A stretch of DNA of 6,117 nt from CAZLWA01 sp964563165 (GTDB taxonomy: Bacteria; CLD3; SB21). The translations under genes and the position numbers were made by a program. The stretch is taken from contig CAZLWA010000064.1 in NCBI GenBank assembly GCA_964563165.1, positions 1-6,117 on the forward strand. Reading direction: 5' to 3'. The notes under the pieces were generated by a model, which saw only the letters and a program-made list of their open reading frames with translations, ran no database searches and was not told the origin of the DNA. Of this stretch, positions 1-6,053 are shown piece after piece. Position 1 is the first letter of the stretch. Every line of letters begins with the position of its first letter.

Positions 1-554
1 ACGCCAAATGTATCGGCTACCGTGGCGCTCGCCGCATCGGTTGCGGTAACCCGGATATTGACGCTTCCGCTGAAATTCAAAACGCTCAGTACATAAAGCG
101 AATCATTGGAAACCTGTGCGGTAACGCCTGCAGACAAATTTAAAGCAGCGTAAGTCAATGTCGGGTTGTCTATGTCGGCAAAAACAGCGGTCAATTTCCG
201 TACAAATGTCTTTCCGAAATCTTCCGCAAAACTTGTATCTCTCAAAGCGCTCGCAACATAGGGCGCGTCATTCACCGGATTGATCGTGACATTGAAAGTA
301 TCACTCGTTGTGAATGTTCCGTCCGTGGCATTCGCGATGACCTTGTAAACGCCGTTGGAATCCTGCACCGTGGAAATGCGCAGTGCGTTGCCGCTGATAT
401 TCGAAGTAATGCCTCCGCCGATCACCGAGGTTGAAAACGTCATCGTGGAACCGGGATCGGAGAAAACAGTATTCAGATTCGGAACGACGGTGATATTCGA
501 ACCTTGATCTTCGTTGAACAGAGTATCGCGGATCGCGCTGATAACCGTGGGCGG
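1..554 (-). repeat. Two tandem 96-residue cadherin/Ig-like modules (second one cut by window end)
   Basis: Residues 883-978 (267-554) and 979-1066 (1-266) align with a period of 96 residues: PPTVISAIRDTLFNED matches APYVASALRDTSFAED, then VFSD matches VFAD, and ANATDGTFTTSDTF matches VTATDAASATVADTF. The first module ends in INPVNDAP, a hallmark of cadherin-like and related bacterial Ig-type domains found in long extracellular proteins, where it often marks the joint between modules. The acidic residues around FNED, FSD and ATD could bind calcium at module joints as in cadherins, which is inference. The second module still runs in frame at position 1, so more modules probably follow outside the window. 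Confidence 0.82.
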
Positions 555-3200
555 CTGATTCACCGTGATCGAATAGGTGCCGGCCGCCGCATTATCGCTC
601 CACACGGCAAAACCGTAAATGTCCGAGACGGTCGGTGTATAACTGAAACTTTCTCCCAGCCCGTTACCGTTGATGTCCGCGCTCTTGACTTCTGCGCCCC
701 GGCCCAAATAGTAAGCGCCGCCGTTGGAATTAAAAAGAGCTATTCCTGTATTAAATGTCCCGCTCAAAGCGTTCAAAGTAAATACATAAGGCGTTCCGGC
801 AACGAGCGGCGCGTCAAACATCCTGACGACGGTGGTGTTTCCCCAGGCCGGTGGACTCGTCGTCCCCGGCACCGTCAGCGATTCAGATCCGCCTTCCCAT
901 TCGAGATCGTAAGTGCCTGTCCCCGAGAACAAGTTGACCTTTGGAAAATAATAACCGGCCGGCGCGTGATTGTGATCCACGGCTATGAAATCGACATTAT
1001 TGCTTCCGAAGCCGCTGGATGCTACCGCATTAGTGTAACTGGACGTATCATGCAATTGCAGATCGAAGTCAGACCCGACTGCGGGACGAATGCCTGTAAT
1101 AGACCACTTGGAATTCAATTGATTAAAAGCATAGAGGCCTGGTGATACTCCGGACGTGACCGTAACGGCGCTGGTCAATAGCGGCTGGCTGACATCGATT
1201 CGCAGCGTAGCCGCCGAAGACGAGTCCGCTGCCCATACCACAAAACCGAACCGGTCGGCAGTTCCCGCGGTGCCCGTCGGTGTATAAGAAAAAGTTTCTC
1301 CGACCCCGGCCCCATTCACGTTGGCAACTTTCACGTTGGAATTGCGTCCGGCATAATAAGGCGCACCGCCCGATTGAAATAGCGCGATCCCCACATCCGG
1401 GACGCCGGAAAGCAGGCTCACACTGAATGTATAATTTACTCCGGCAACCAATGTGACATCAAATATTTTCGCAATATCGGTTTTGCTCCAGACAATACCG
1501 CTCGTGCTGCCGGGAACTGTCAGCTGTTCCGTTCCGCCTTCCCACTGAACGCTGTATATTGCTGTTCTACCTCCTTGGTCATCGGTCTTTAAGTAAGTCT
1601 GACCTAATGGCGAATGGTTATTGTCAGTGACAATGAAATCAACAATGCCGGTTCCCAAAGTGCTTGAAGCCAATTGATTCTGATAACCGACATCGCTGTA
1701 GAGCCACATATCGGCGTTCGTAGCTGCTCGAACACCGGCAACTGACCAGTAATTATTCGTTTGATTAATACTATAATATCCCAGCCCCGAACTATGGTTG
1801 GTCATGACCGCATTAATTAACCTTGGATTGACACTAATAGTAAATGTCGAGCTTGCCGGATTCTCGCCCCACACAACGAATCCATAAGTACCGGTCGCCG
1901 GCGCGGTATAACTAAATGATTCTCCTACTCCAGTTCCGCCTGAGTTGGAACTCGCATCGGCCGCAACTCTCCCTGCATAGTAAGCGCTCCCCGTAGGCCT
2001 GAACAGCGCAATGCCAACATCGGTCGTTCCGGAGACGAAGCTTAAATCAAAGTCATACGTGGTACCCGCCGTCAGGTTAACATCATATACTTTAACAACA
2101 TTAGTACTTCCCCAATTGACCGTCAACGGCGGCCCCTGGGAAAAGAATCCGCTGCTCTCATCAAACTCTGCTCTATAACTATTGGTAGCTGTAAGGGTGG
2201 TAATTTGCGGATAATAAAAAGTCGATGCGGCTTGGAAATTATTATCACCGACAACAAAATCCACGGTCCCGTTCGTAGCGATCGTGCTAGAAGCGAGCAG
2301 CGTAGTGTGGGCGGCATTGGCGTACAAAAATAAATTATCGTTGTCCGTTGAGGGTGAGCGAACGCCCATCACGTTCCATGCGTATTGAGTCTGATAAAAT
2401 GACAGGTTGGCCGGCGCGGCTAATGCAACGGAACTCAAGATCGGTTTTTCAGATAATAAATTACTGACTGTAATGTCATACGTGGCGCTGAAGGCCGGTG
2501 TGTTGGACCAGACCACGAAACCGTACCATCCTGTTGTGGCCGGCGTGAATGTGAATTGCTCGTCCAGGCCGGTGGCAGTGTCGGATGAGGCGGCATACCC
2601 GCTTCGATTAAAATAGGATGTGCCGGCTACGCCCGTGGGCTGGAAAAGCGAAATCCCGAAATTAACGAAATTTCCGCTCGGCTCATGGAGTTTAAAGGCA
2701 TAGGGTACTCCGGCCGTTAAATTTACATCCCAAACTTTCACGACATCGTTAGTTCCCCACGTTAAGCTCCCGGTGTTACTCGGAACGGCCAGCGAATTCG
2801 CTCCATCTTCCCATTCAATATAATAAGTTCCGGAACCGCTAACGTCTTGAACTCTCACATATTGGAGAGCGGTAGGAGCATAATGGTAGTCCGAAACAAC
2901 ATAATCAACTGCGCTTCCGGTAAGAGTTGATGATTTTAGTACTGGGCTAAATGAAATATTGGCTGAAAGGACTATGTCAAAATTGGAGCCGGTCGGAGGA
3001 CGTACCCCGGCGACTGCCCAGTATGATTGAGTTTGATTATAGGAATAAGGGATCGAATTACCCGACGAAAGAAAACCGGAAACAGGCGTCCCGCTGGTGA
3101 GCGGAGTGGCTCCCTGAGCAAATAAAAAGACGTTTGCATTCAGAAAAAAAACACTGAAAAACAACAGTAGTAATATTCTTTTCATTGACATCTTTCGCAT
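1..3200 (-). CDS. Large secreted repeat protein with PPC-like tandem units and cadherin/Ig-like modules (3' end outside window)
   Basis: The minus strand is open without a stop from 3200 to the window edge, giving 1066 residues of a longer protein. It begins with a signal peptide: MRKMSMKR, a Leu/Phe-rich core and a likely cleavage after FAQ near residue 29. Residues 30-247, 248-459, 460-672 and 673-882 are four related units, with tryptophans W61, W275, W485 and W699 at matching places (pattern NQT-x-x-x-W-x-V-x-GVR) and W231, W444, W656 and W867 in a YGFVVW motif near each unit end. Residues 883-978 and 979-1066 are two cadherin/Ig-like modules (RDT-x-F-x-ED ... ATD ... INPVNDAP). I read no cysteine. 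Three in-frame ATGs lie at 3200, 3191 and 3185; none has a good ribosome site, though GAAAGA precedes the third, so the start is uncertain by six residues. The role is inferred to be cell-surface or extracellular (adhesion, matrix or carbohydrate binding). No catalytic motif is visible, and the missing C-terminus may hold a sorting signal. Confidence 0.93.
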   Translation of the reverse strand, partial: MRKMSMKRILLLLFFSVFFLNANVFLFAQGATPLTSGTPVSGFLSSGNSIPYSYNQTQSYWAVAGVRPPTGSNFDIVLSANISFSPVLKSSTLTGSAVDYVVSDYHYAPTALQYVRVQDVSGSGTYYIEWEDGANSLAVPSNTGSLTWGTNDVVKVWDVNLTAGVPYAFKLHEPSGNFVNFGISLFQPTGVAGTSYFNRSGYAASSDTATGLDEQFTFTPATTGWYGFVVWSNTPAFSATYDITVSNLLSEKPILSSVALAAPANLSFYQTQYAWNVMGVRSPSTDNDNLFLYANAAHTTLLASSTIATNGTVDFVVGDNNFQAASTFYYPQITTLTATNSYRAEFDESSGFFSQGPPLTVNWGSTNVVKVYDVNLTAGTTYDFDLSFVSGTTDVGIALFRPTGSAYYAGRVAADASSNSGGTGVGESFSYTAPATGTYGFVVWGENPASSTFTISVNPRLINAVMTNHSSGLGYYSINQTNNYWSVAGVRAATNADMWLYSDVGYQNQLASSTLGTGIVDFIVTDNNHSPLGQTYLKTDDQGGRTAIYSVQWEGGTEQLTVPGSTSGIVWSKTDIAKIFDVTLVAGVNYTFSVSLLSGVPDVGIALFQSGGAPYYAGRNSNVKVANVNGAGVGETFSYTPTGTAGTADRFGFVVWAADSSSAATLRIDVSQPLLTSAVTVTSGVSPGLYAFNQLNSKWSITGIRPAVGSDFDLQLHDTSSYTNAVASSGFGSNNVDFIAVDHNHAPAGYYFPKVNLFSGTGTYDLEWEGGSESLTVPGTTSPPAWGNTTVVRMFDAPLVAGTPYVFTLNALSGTFNTGIALFNSNGGAYYLGRGAEVKSADINGNGLGESFSYTPTVSDIYGFAVWSDNAAAGTYSITVNQPPTVISAIRDTLFNEDQGSNITVVPNLNTVFSDPGSTMTFSTSVIGGGITSNISGNALRISTVQDSNGVYKVIANATDGTFTTSDTFNVTINPVNDAPYVASALRDTSFAEDFGKTFVRKLTAVFADIDNPTLTYAALNLSAGVTAQVSNDSLYVLSVLNFSGSVNIRVTATDAASATVADTFG
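555..3113 (-). repeat. Four tandem ~212-residue coding repeats of the surface protein
   Basis: Unit 1 is 2460-3113, unit 2 is 1824-2459, unit 3 is 1185-1823 and unit 4 is 555-1184, read on the minus strand. The first half of each unit carries NQTxxxW-x-V-x-GVR, an (S)S...VDF-x-V-x-D-x-NH stretch and an EWEGG-x-E-x-LTVPG segment. The second half carries W...VVK-x-x-DV-x-L-x-AG-x-x-Y-x-F, then D-x-GIALF, YYAGR, G-x-GE-x-FSYTP, YGFVVW and T-x-x-I-x-V. That second half follows the order of features seen in bacterial pre-peptidase C-terminal (PPC) beta-sandwich domains, an assignment by pattern only. Units 3 and 4 look closest to each other; unit 1 (EWEDG, GISLF) and unit 2 (EFDES) are more diverged. 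The DNA has drifted, so these are old duplications rather than fresh copies. Confidence 0.88.
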
Positions 3201-3241
3201 TTAGGGATTTTTACGAAGATAAGATTTTTAAACGCTTAATT

Positions 3242-3269
3242 TTATTACTGTTCGCGGGTTGTTTTTCAA
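3242..3269 (-). promoter_or_regulatory. Candidate promoter for the surface-protein gene
   Basis: Read on the minus strand, TTGAAA (3264-3269) and TAATAA (3242-3247) are separated by 16 bases. They resemble sigma-70 -35 and -10 boxes and would place the transcript start about 35-40 bases before the ATG at 3200. In an AT-rich stretch such matches arise by chance, and in Bacteroidota the main sigma factor prefers a different pair of boxes (TTTG and TAnnTTTG), so this is tentative. Confidence 0.3.
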
Positions 3270-3397
3270 TAGACGTGTATCGCCGGTTAATGTATGAAAA
3301 ACACGGTGCAAATGCAACTGCATCGGACTAAAAATACGTGAGATCTTTCGGGATCATGCTTTTGCCATTAACAATAAGCAATGGAGTTGACCAAAAC

Positions 3398-3413
3398 AGT
3401 GACGGGCGTCACA
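3398..3413. promoter_or_regulatory. CRP/FNR-family-like palindromic operator candidate
   Basis: The 16 bases AGTGACGGGCGTCACA contain a perfect inverted repeat, GTGACG-GG-CGTCAC. They fit the pattern of a CRP-type site (TGTGA-N6-TCACA) at nine of ten fixed positions, the exception being A for the first T. The site lies 107 bases before the MATE start and 197 bases before the surface-protein start, so it could serve either divergent gene. Whether the host has a regulator of this family is unknown from the window. Confidence 0.4.
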
Positions 3414-3520
3414 AAGGCATGAATTTCCCGGGGTTTATTGATCAGGTGACTTTTTTGCTTGCAATGCATTCTGATTAATCCTTATTATCATCTCGTAATT
3501 CTCTCACAACAAATCCCGGT

Positions 3521-4909
3521 ATGATCAATTCTGAAAATGAAATAACACCTGCCGTCTCTTTCTTTTCGGTCGATAAGAAGCTTTCGAAAGAAGTCTTACA
3601 CCTTGCGTATCCGGTGGTCATTGGAATGATCTCCATCACAGCGATCGGTGTGACGGACACGATGATGGTCGGACGTCTGGGCGCGGAAGCGCTCGCCGCG
3701 ACCGGACAGTCGGCGATAATCTTCTGGAGTATGCTTTGGGCAATGCGCTCGGTGGAAGTGGCTGCGCAAGCGCTGATCGCGAGGCGTTACGGCGAGCGGC
3801 AATATGATCAATGCGGAAAAATTCTGGATAACGCGCTTGTGGTGGTTTTCACCGTGAGCGTTTTCGCCACGGCCGCATTGTGGTTCGGCGCACGGGCCCT
3901 GATGAGTGCGCTGTCGTCGCATGAAACCGTCATCGACTATGCCGTGAGCTTCATCCGGATATTTGTCTCCGCGCTGTGGGCGTCGGGACTTTTGTCCACC
4001 ATGCGCGGGTTTTTCAGCGGCATCGGCAAGACTCGGATCTTCTTATTCACTTCCTCGCTGATGATGATCACGAATATTTTTTTTAATTACGTTTTTATTT
4101 TCGGAAAATTCGGCTTTCCTGCGCTCGGCGTCCGCGGTTCCGCATTGGGTTCGGTCACGGCATACATCATAACTTTCGGCTTCATGATGTTTTATATCCT
4201 GGGCGGAGCCGGAATTAATTACCGGAAGGACTTTTCCCTTTTTCGTCTTCGTAACATCGACCGGATGATCATCAACGACATCGTGCGGCTGGCTTCGCCC
4301 AATGCGTTTCGCGGTATCATGGTCATGGGCGGGCTCTCGGTTTTTTATGCCATGGTGGATAAAATAGACGTCATCCAGGTGGCGATCGTCAACGTGGTTC
4401 TGAATATTCAATCTGTTTCGTTCATGCCCGGTTACGGATTCGGTGTTGCCGCCGCGACCCTCATCGGCCAGAATCTCGGCGCAAATAATCCGCTCAAAGC
4501 GGAACGAGCCGCTTACGAGGCGGTCAAGTTAGGCATCGTTTTCATGGGAACGTTGGGTCTGTTTTTTCTTATCGTACCGGAATGGGTGGTTCAATTATTT
4601 ACGAACGATCCTGCGGTAATAGAAAATGCGCAGTTCCCGTTGCGCGTAGTGGGCGTAGTTCAAATCATAGACGCCGTAGGAATGGTGCTGTCGTCCGCAC
4701 TGGACGGCGCGGGCAATACGCGCTGGGTCATGAAAGCGGAAATTTTTGTCAATTGGTGCATCTTTATTCCGCTGACCTATTTTTTGACTTTTACATTTGG
4801 TCTTGATCGTTATGGGCCCTGGCTGGCGTGGGGCTCGTACATGCTGGTCTTCGGCGTGATATGTTTATGGAAATTCAGGGAAGGATCGTGGAAGCACATC
4901 AAGATTTAG
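3521..4909 (+). CDS. MATE-family efflux transporter
   Basis: This complete 462-residue inner-membrane protein is of the usual length for the MATE (multidrug and toxic compound extrusion) family, which exports drugs, dyes or metabolites in exchange for Na+ or H+. About twelve hydrophobic segments can be traced, roughly at 28-50, 62-80, 101-121, 137-160, 172-194, 207-229, 261-280, 285-305, 334-352, 375-395, 406-427 and 433-451. Family marks include P31 and VTDTMMVGRLG (44-54) with D46 in the first helix, GIGKTR (167-172), NYVFIFGKFGFPALGVRGSA (189-208), PGYGFGVAAATLIGQNLGA (303-321) in the second lobe, and LDGAGNTR (394-401). The start is the first ATG after an in-frame TAA at 3476-3478; the bases before it (CAAATCCCGGT) show no Shine-Dalgarno sequence. 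The substrate cannot be told from sequence. No terminator hairpin follows at once; a repeat element begins 12 bases after the stop. Confidence 0.95.
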   Translation: MINSENEITPAVSFFSVDKKLSKEVLHLAYPVVIGMISITAIGVTDTMMVGRLGAEALAATGQSAIIFWSMLWAMRSVEVAAQALIARRYGERQYDQCGKILDNALVVVFTVSVFATAALWFGARALMSALSSHETVIDYAVSFIRIFVSALWASGLLSTMRGFFSGIGKTRIFLFTSSLMMITNIFFNYVFIFGKFGFPALGVRGSALGSVTAYIITFGFMMFYILGGAGINYRKDFSLFRLRNIDRMIINDIVRLASPNAFRGIMVMGGLSVFYAMVDKIDVIQVAIVNVVLNIQSVSFMPGYGFGVAAATLIGQNLGANNPLKAERAAYEAVKLGIVFMGTLGLFFLIVPEWVVQLFTNDPAVIENAQFPLRVVGVVQIIDAVGMVLSSALDGAGNTRWVMKAEIFVNWCIFIPLTYFLTFTFGLDRYGPWLAWGSYMLVFGVICLWKFREGSWKHIKI

Positions 4910-4920
4910 GGAAATTTTAA

Positions 4921-4945
4921 ACACAGAGGCACGGAGACACGGAGG
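4921..4945 (+). repeat. CACRGAG-type intergenic repeat, copy A
   Basis: The 25 bases are built of short near-repeats with CAC followed by purines: CAC-AGAGG-CAC-GGAGA-CAC-GGAGG. It is followed by TTTTTAGGCTTTTTAG. Copy B (5079-5103) has the same order and a similar T-rich tail. Copy C (6018-6042) is its inverted relative. Such sequences are widespread in intergenic DNA of many environmental bacteria and often give spurious predicted proteins. Confidence 0.75.
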
Positions 4946-4998
4946 TTTTTAGGCTTTTTAGATATAGGTAGCCGCAACCGCCTGCCCTGAGCGAAGTC

Positions 4999-5013
4999 TG
5001 CGCCAACGGCGCA
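4999..5013. other. Small GC-rich hairpin in the repeat-element core
   Basis: TGCGCC-AAC-GGCGCA forms a perfect 6-bp stem with a 3-base loop. It has no following T run, so it is not a classical rho-independent terminator. It lies between outer arms CGCAACC (4973-4979) and GGTTGCG (5057-5063), which can pair over 7 bp and would close the core into one branched structure. Confidence 0.6.
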
Positions 5014-5048
5014 TCAGCCTCAGCCAGAGGCTGACAGGTCTGGCTGAG
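5014..5048. other. Two mutually exclusive hairpins in the repeat-element core
   Basis: TCAGCCTC (5014-5021) can pair with GAGGCTGA (5027-5034) as an 8-bp stem with a 5-base loop. Alternatively, CTCAGCCAGA (5019-5028) can pair with TCTGGCTGAG (5039-5048) as a 10-bp stem with a 10-base loop. The arms share bases 5019-5021 and 5027-5028, so only one can form at a time. This could be an attenuator-like switch or simply the folded body of a palindromic repeat; the second is more likely because no T run or coding leader is present. Confidence 0.55.
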
Positions 5049-5078
5049 AAGGGTTAGGTTGCGCGAAGCGTCACTTAG

Positions 5079-5103
5079 CCACAAAGGCACAGTGGACACG
5101 GAG
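5079..5103 (+). repeat. CACRGAG-type intergenic repeat, copy B
   Basis: This is a direct copy of the sequence at 4921-4945, starting CCACAAAGGCAC and ending GGACACGGAG, with one extra base in the middle and a few substitutions. It is followed by TTTTTAAATGCTTAG, similar to the tail of copy A. It lies 158 bases downstream of copy A and forms the right border of the GC-rich core. Confidence 0.72.
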
Positions 5104-5210
5104 TTTTTAAATGCTTAGGCAATGTTTCAGAACCCGGCTTTTATTCTTTTGCTTTTGAATTGGCGTTTGGCTAAGTTTTTTCAATCAAAAATTTATTCAA
5201 CACGATTTTT

Positions 5211-5879
5211 GTGAAAAAAATACAGTTCAGGATTTTGTGTTTGATTTTTTTCTTGCAGGCCATGTCAGTAACTTCCGGGCAAGAACTGGTCTATGAAAAC
5301 GGCGACAATCTGATCGTCAAGGCCGCCCAAAAGTTTGTCACGCATCCTTTTCGGTATGATTTCTCCATGAGCTATTATCCCACCGCCTATAAAGACAGCC
5401 TCAATACGGGCCGTGCGATATATCCGCAAGGCGATATCGATCCGGCGATCGGCGTCTGTACCGATCTGATCGTTCGCACATTCCGTGCGCTGGGTTACGA
5501 TCTGCAACAATTAGTTCACGAAGACGCCCGGAAAAATTTTGCCGAATATCCTTACGGCATCTGGGGACTGAAGCAGCCGGATGCAAATATCGATCATCGC
5601 CGCGTTCCGATGCTCAATACTTTTTTCAAGCGGTTCGGGAAGACTCTGACGGTCGAAACGACCCGGGATAAATTATCCGAATGGAAAGCGGGCGATATCG
5701 TCATCTGGGATCTGATGAACAGCGGCAAAATGGATCACATCGGCATCATCGCCGACGCCCGTATCAAAACCTCGAATCGCCCGCTCGTGATCCACAACTA
5801 TCCCGATCCCGGATACGTCGCGATGGAAGACGTGCTCACCACCTGGACGATCAAAGCCCATTACCGGTTCCCAAAATAA
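5211..5879 (+). CDS. Exported DUF1287 (YijF-like) family protein
   Basis: This 222-residue protein begins with a signal peptide (MKKIQFR, a hydrophobic stretch at 8-20, probable cleavage near VTSG/Q at 23-24), so it acts in the periplasm or outside the inner membrane. The mature part has the DUF1287 pattern throughout: GVCTDLIVRTFRALGYDLQQ (81-100), VHEDARKNF, YPYGIWGLKQPDANIDHRR (113-131), VPMLNTFFKR, WKAGDIVIWDL (158-168), DHIGIIAD (175-182), HNYPDPG (195-201), ED at 206-207 and the terminal HYRF. C83 and H176 are placed like the Cys and His of NlpC/P60-type hydrolases, suggesting cleavage of peptidoglycan or another amide; no activity is established for this family as far as I know. The start is GTG, not ATG: a stop at 5172 precedes it and no in-frame ATG lies between. 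The ten bases before it (CACGATTTTT) lack a ribosome site. Confidence 0.92.
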   Translation: MKKIQFRILCLIFFLQAMSVTSGQELVYENGDNLIVKAAQKFVTHPFRYDFSMSYYPTAYKDSLNTGRAIYPQGDIDPAIGVCTDLIVRTFRALGYDLQQLVHEDARKNFAEYPYGIWGLKQPDANIDHRRVPMLNTFFKRFGKTLTVETTRDKLSEWKAGDIVIWDLMNSGKMDHIGIIADARIKTSNRPLVIHNYPDPGYVAMEDVLTTWTIKAHYRFPK

Positions 5880-6053
5880 TTACGCCCGCAGAAAGATCCT
5901 CAGTTCCGGAATGAATGTCAATTTTAGATTTTGAGATTTCATATAGAATTTCACACGCATCTTCATTAGATTCCTAAAAGATTTATACCTCAGGGCGGCA
6001 AAGTAAAATTAAGAAGACTTTGTGTCTTTGTGACTTCGTGGCAAGAATTTAAG
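5880..6053. other. Intergenic region before radA
   Basis: This is 174 bases of mostly AT-rich sequence with no open frame of coding character. I see no clear terminator for the upstream gene and no convincing -35/-10 pair, although TATAGAAT (5942-5949) and TTATAC (5981-5986) are possible -10-like strings. The right end is taken up by copy C of the intergenic repeat. Confidence 0.55.
6018..6042 (-). repeat. CACRGAG-type intergenic repeat, copy C (inverted)
   Basis: On the minus strand this reads GCCACGAAGTCAC then AAAGACACAAAG, matching the CAC-plus-purine plan of copies A and B but in the opposite direction and with more A for G. It ends 11 bases before the radA ATG, so it would lie in the radA leader if transcription starts upstream of it. 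Confidence 0.65.

Larger units (their letters stand above)
3201..3520. other. Divergent intergenic region, 320 bases
   Basis: This AT-rich stretch separates the surface protein (leftward) from the MATE transporter (rightward), so it must hold the control region of both unless they depend on outside promoters. I see a candidate leftward promoter at 3242-3269, a 12-base palindrome ATGCA-AC-TGCAT at 3312-3323, and a CRP-like palindrome at 3398-3413. For the MATE gene the best promoter guess is weak: TTGCAA at 3459-3464 and TTATTA at 3482-3487 with 17 bases between. No open frame here has coding character. Confidence 0.6.
4910..5210. other. Intergenic region with a composite repeat element, 301 bases
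   Basis: There is no credible gene here. It holds two direct copies of a CACRGAG-type repeat (4921-4945 and 5079-5103) bracketing a GC-rich, highly foldable core (about 4970-5070). An AT-rich tail (about 5104-5210) leads to the next gene. The change from AT-rich flanks to a GC-rich core is abrupt, which suggests an inserted or dispersed element rather than ordinary spacer. The separate parts are listed below. Confidence 0.75.

Noticed and set aside
504..1145. Plus-strand open frame of 213 codons
   Set aside because: It runs antisense through repeat unit 4 and into the end of unit 3 of the surface protein, has an Arg/Cys-rich composition without any recognisable domain, and the opposite frame is clearly the coding one.
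2123..2616. Short open frames on both strands inside repeat units 1 and 2
   Set aside because: They are shadows of the long minus-strand frame; their peptides show no domain or signal and their starts fall inside conserved coding repeat.
3365..3384. Inverted repeat CCATT-N10-AATGG in the divergent spacer
   Set aside because: Arms of only five bases in AT-rich sequence are expected by chance; the neighbouring GC-rich palindrome is a much stronger signal.
3475..4806. Short open frames within or opposite the MATE gene
   Set aside because: Compositions rich in His, Arg and Asp without domains, wholly inside a well-supported 462-residue transporter gene.
4999..5013. Rho-independent terminator for the MATE gene
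   Set aside because: The hairpin is perfect but no T run follows, and the T-rich stretches at 4946-4959 and 5104-5110 have no adjoining stem.
4917..5099. Minus-strand open frame of 60 codons downstream of MATE
   Set aside because: It is made of the CACRGAG repeats and the hairpin core; such repeats are known for giving spurious proteins.
5942..5986. Promoter for radA using TATAGAAT or TTATAC as -10 box
   Set aside because: No acceptable -35 box lies 16-18 bases upstream of either string, and the region is AT-rich enough for chance matches.
4921..6042. CRISPR array from copies A, B and C
   Set aside because: Only three diverged copies, in mixed directions, with uneven spacing of about 130 and 900 bases, a gene between them and no cas genes.
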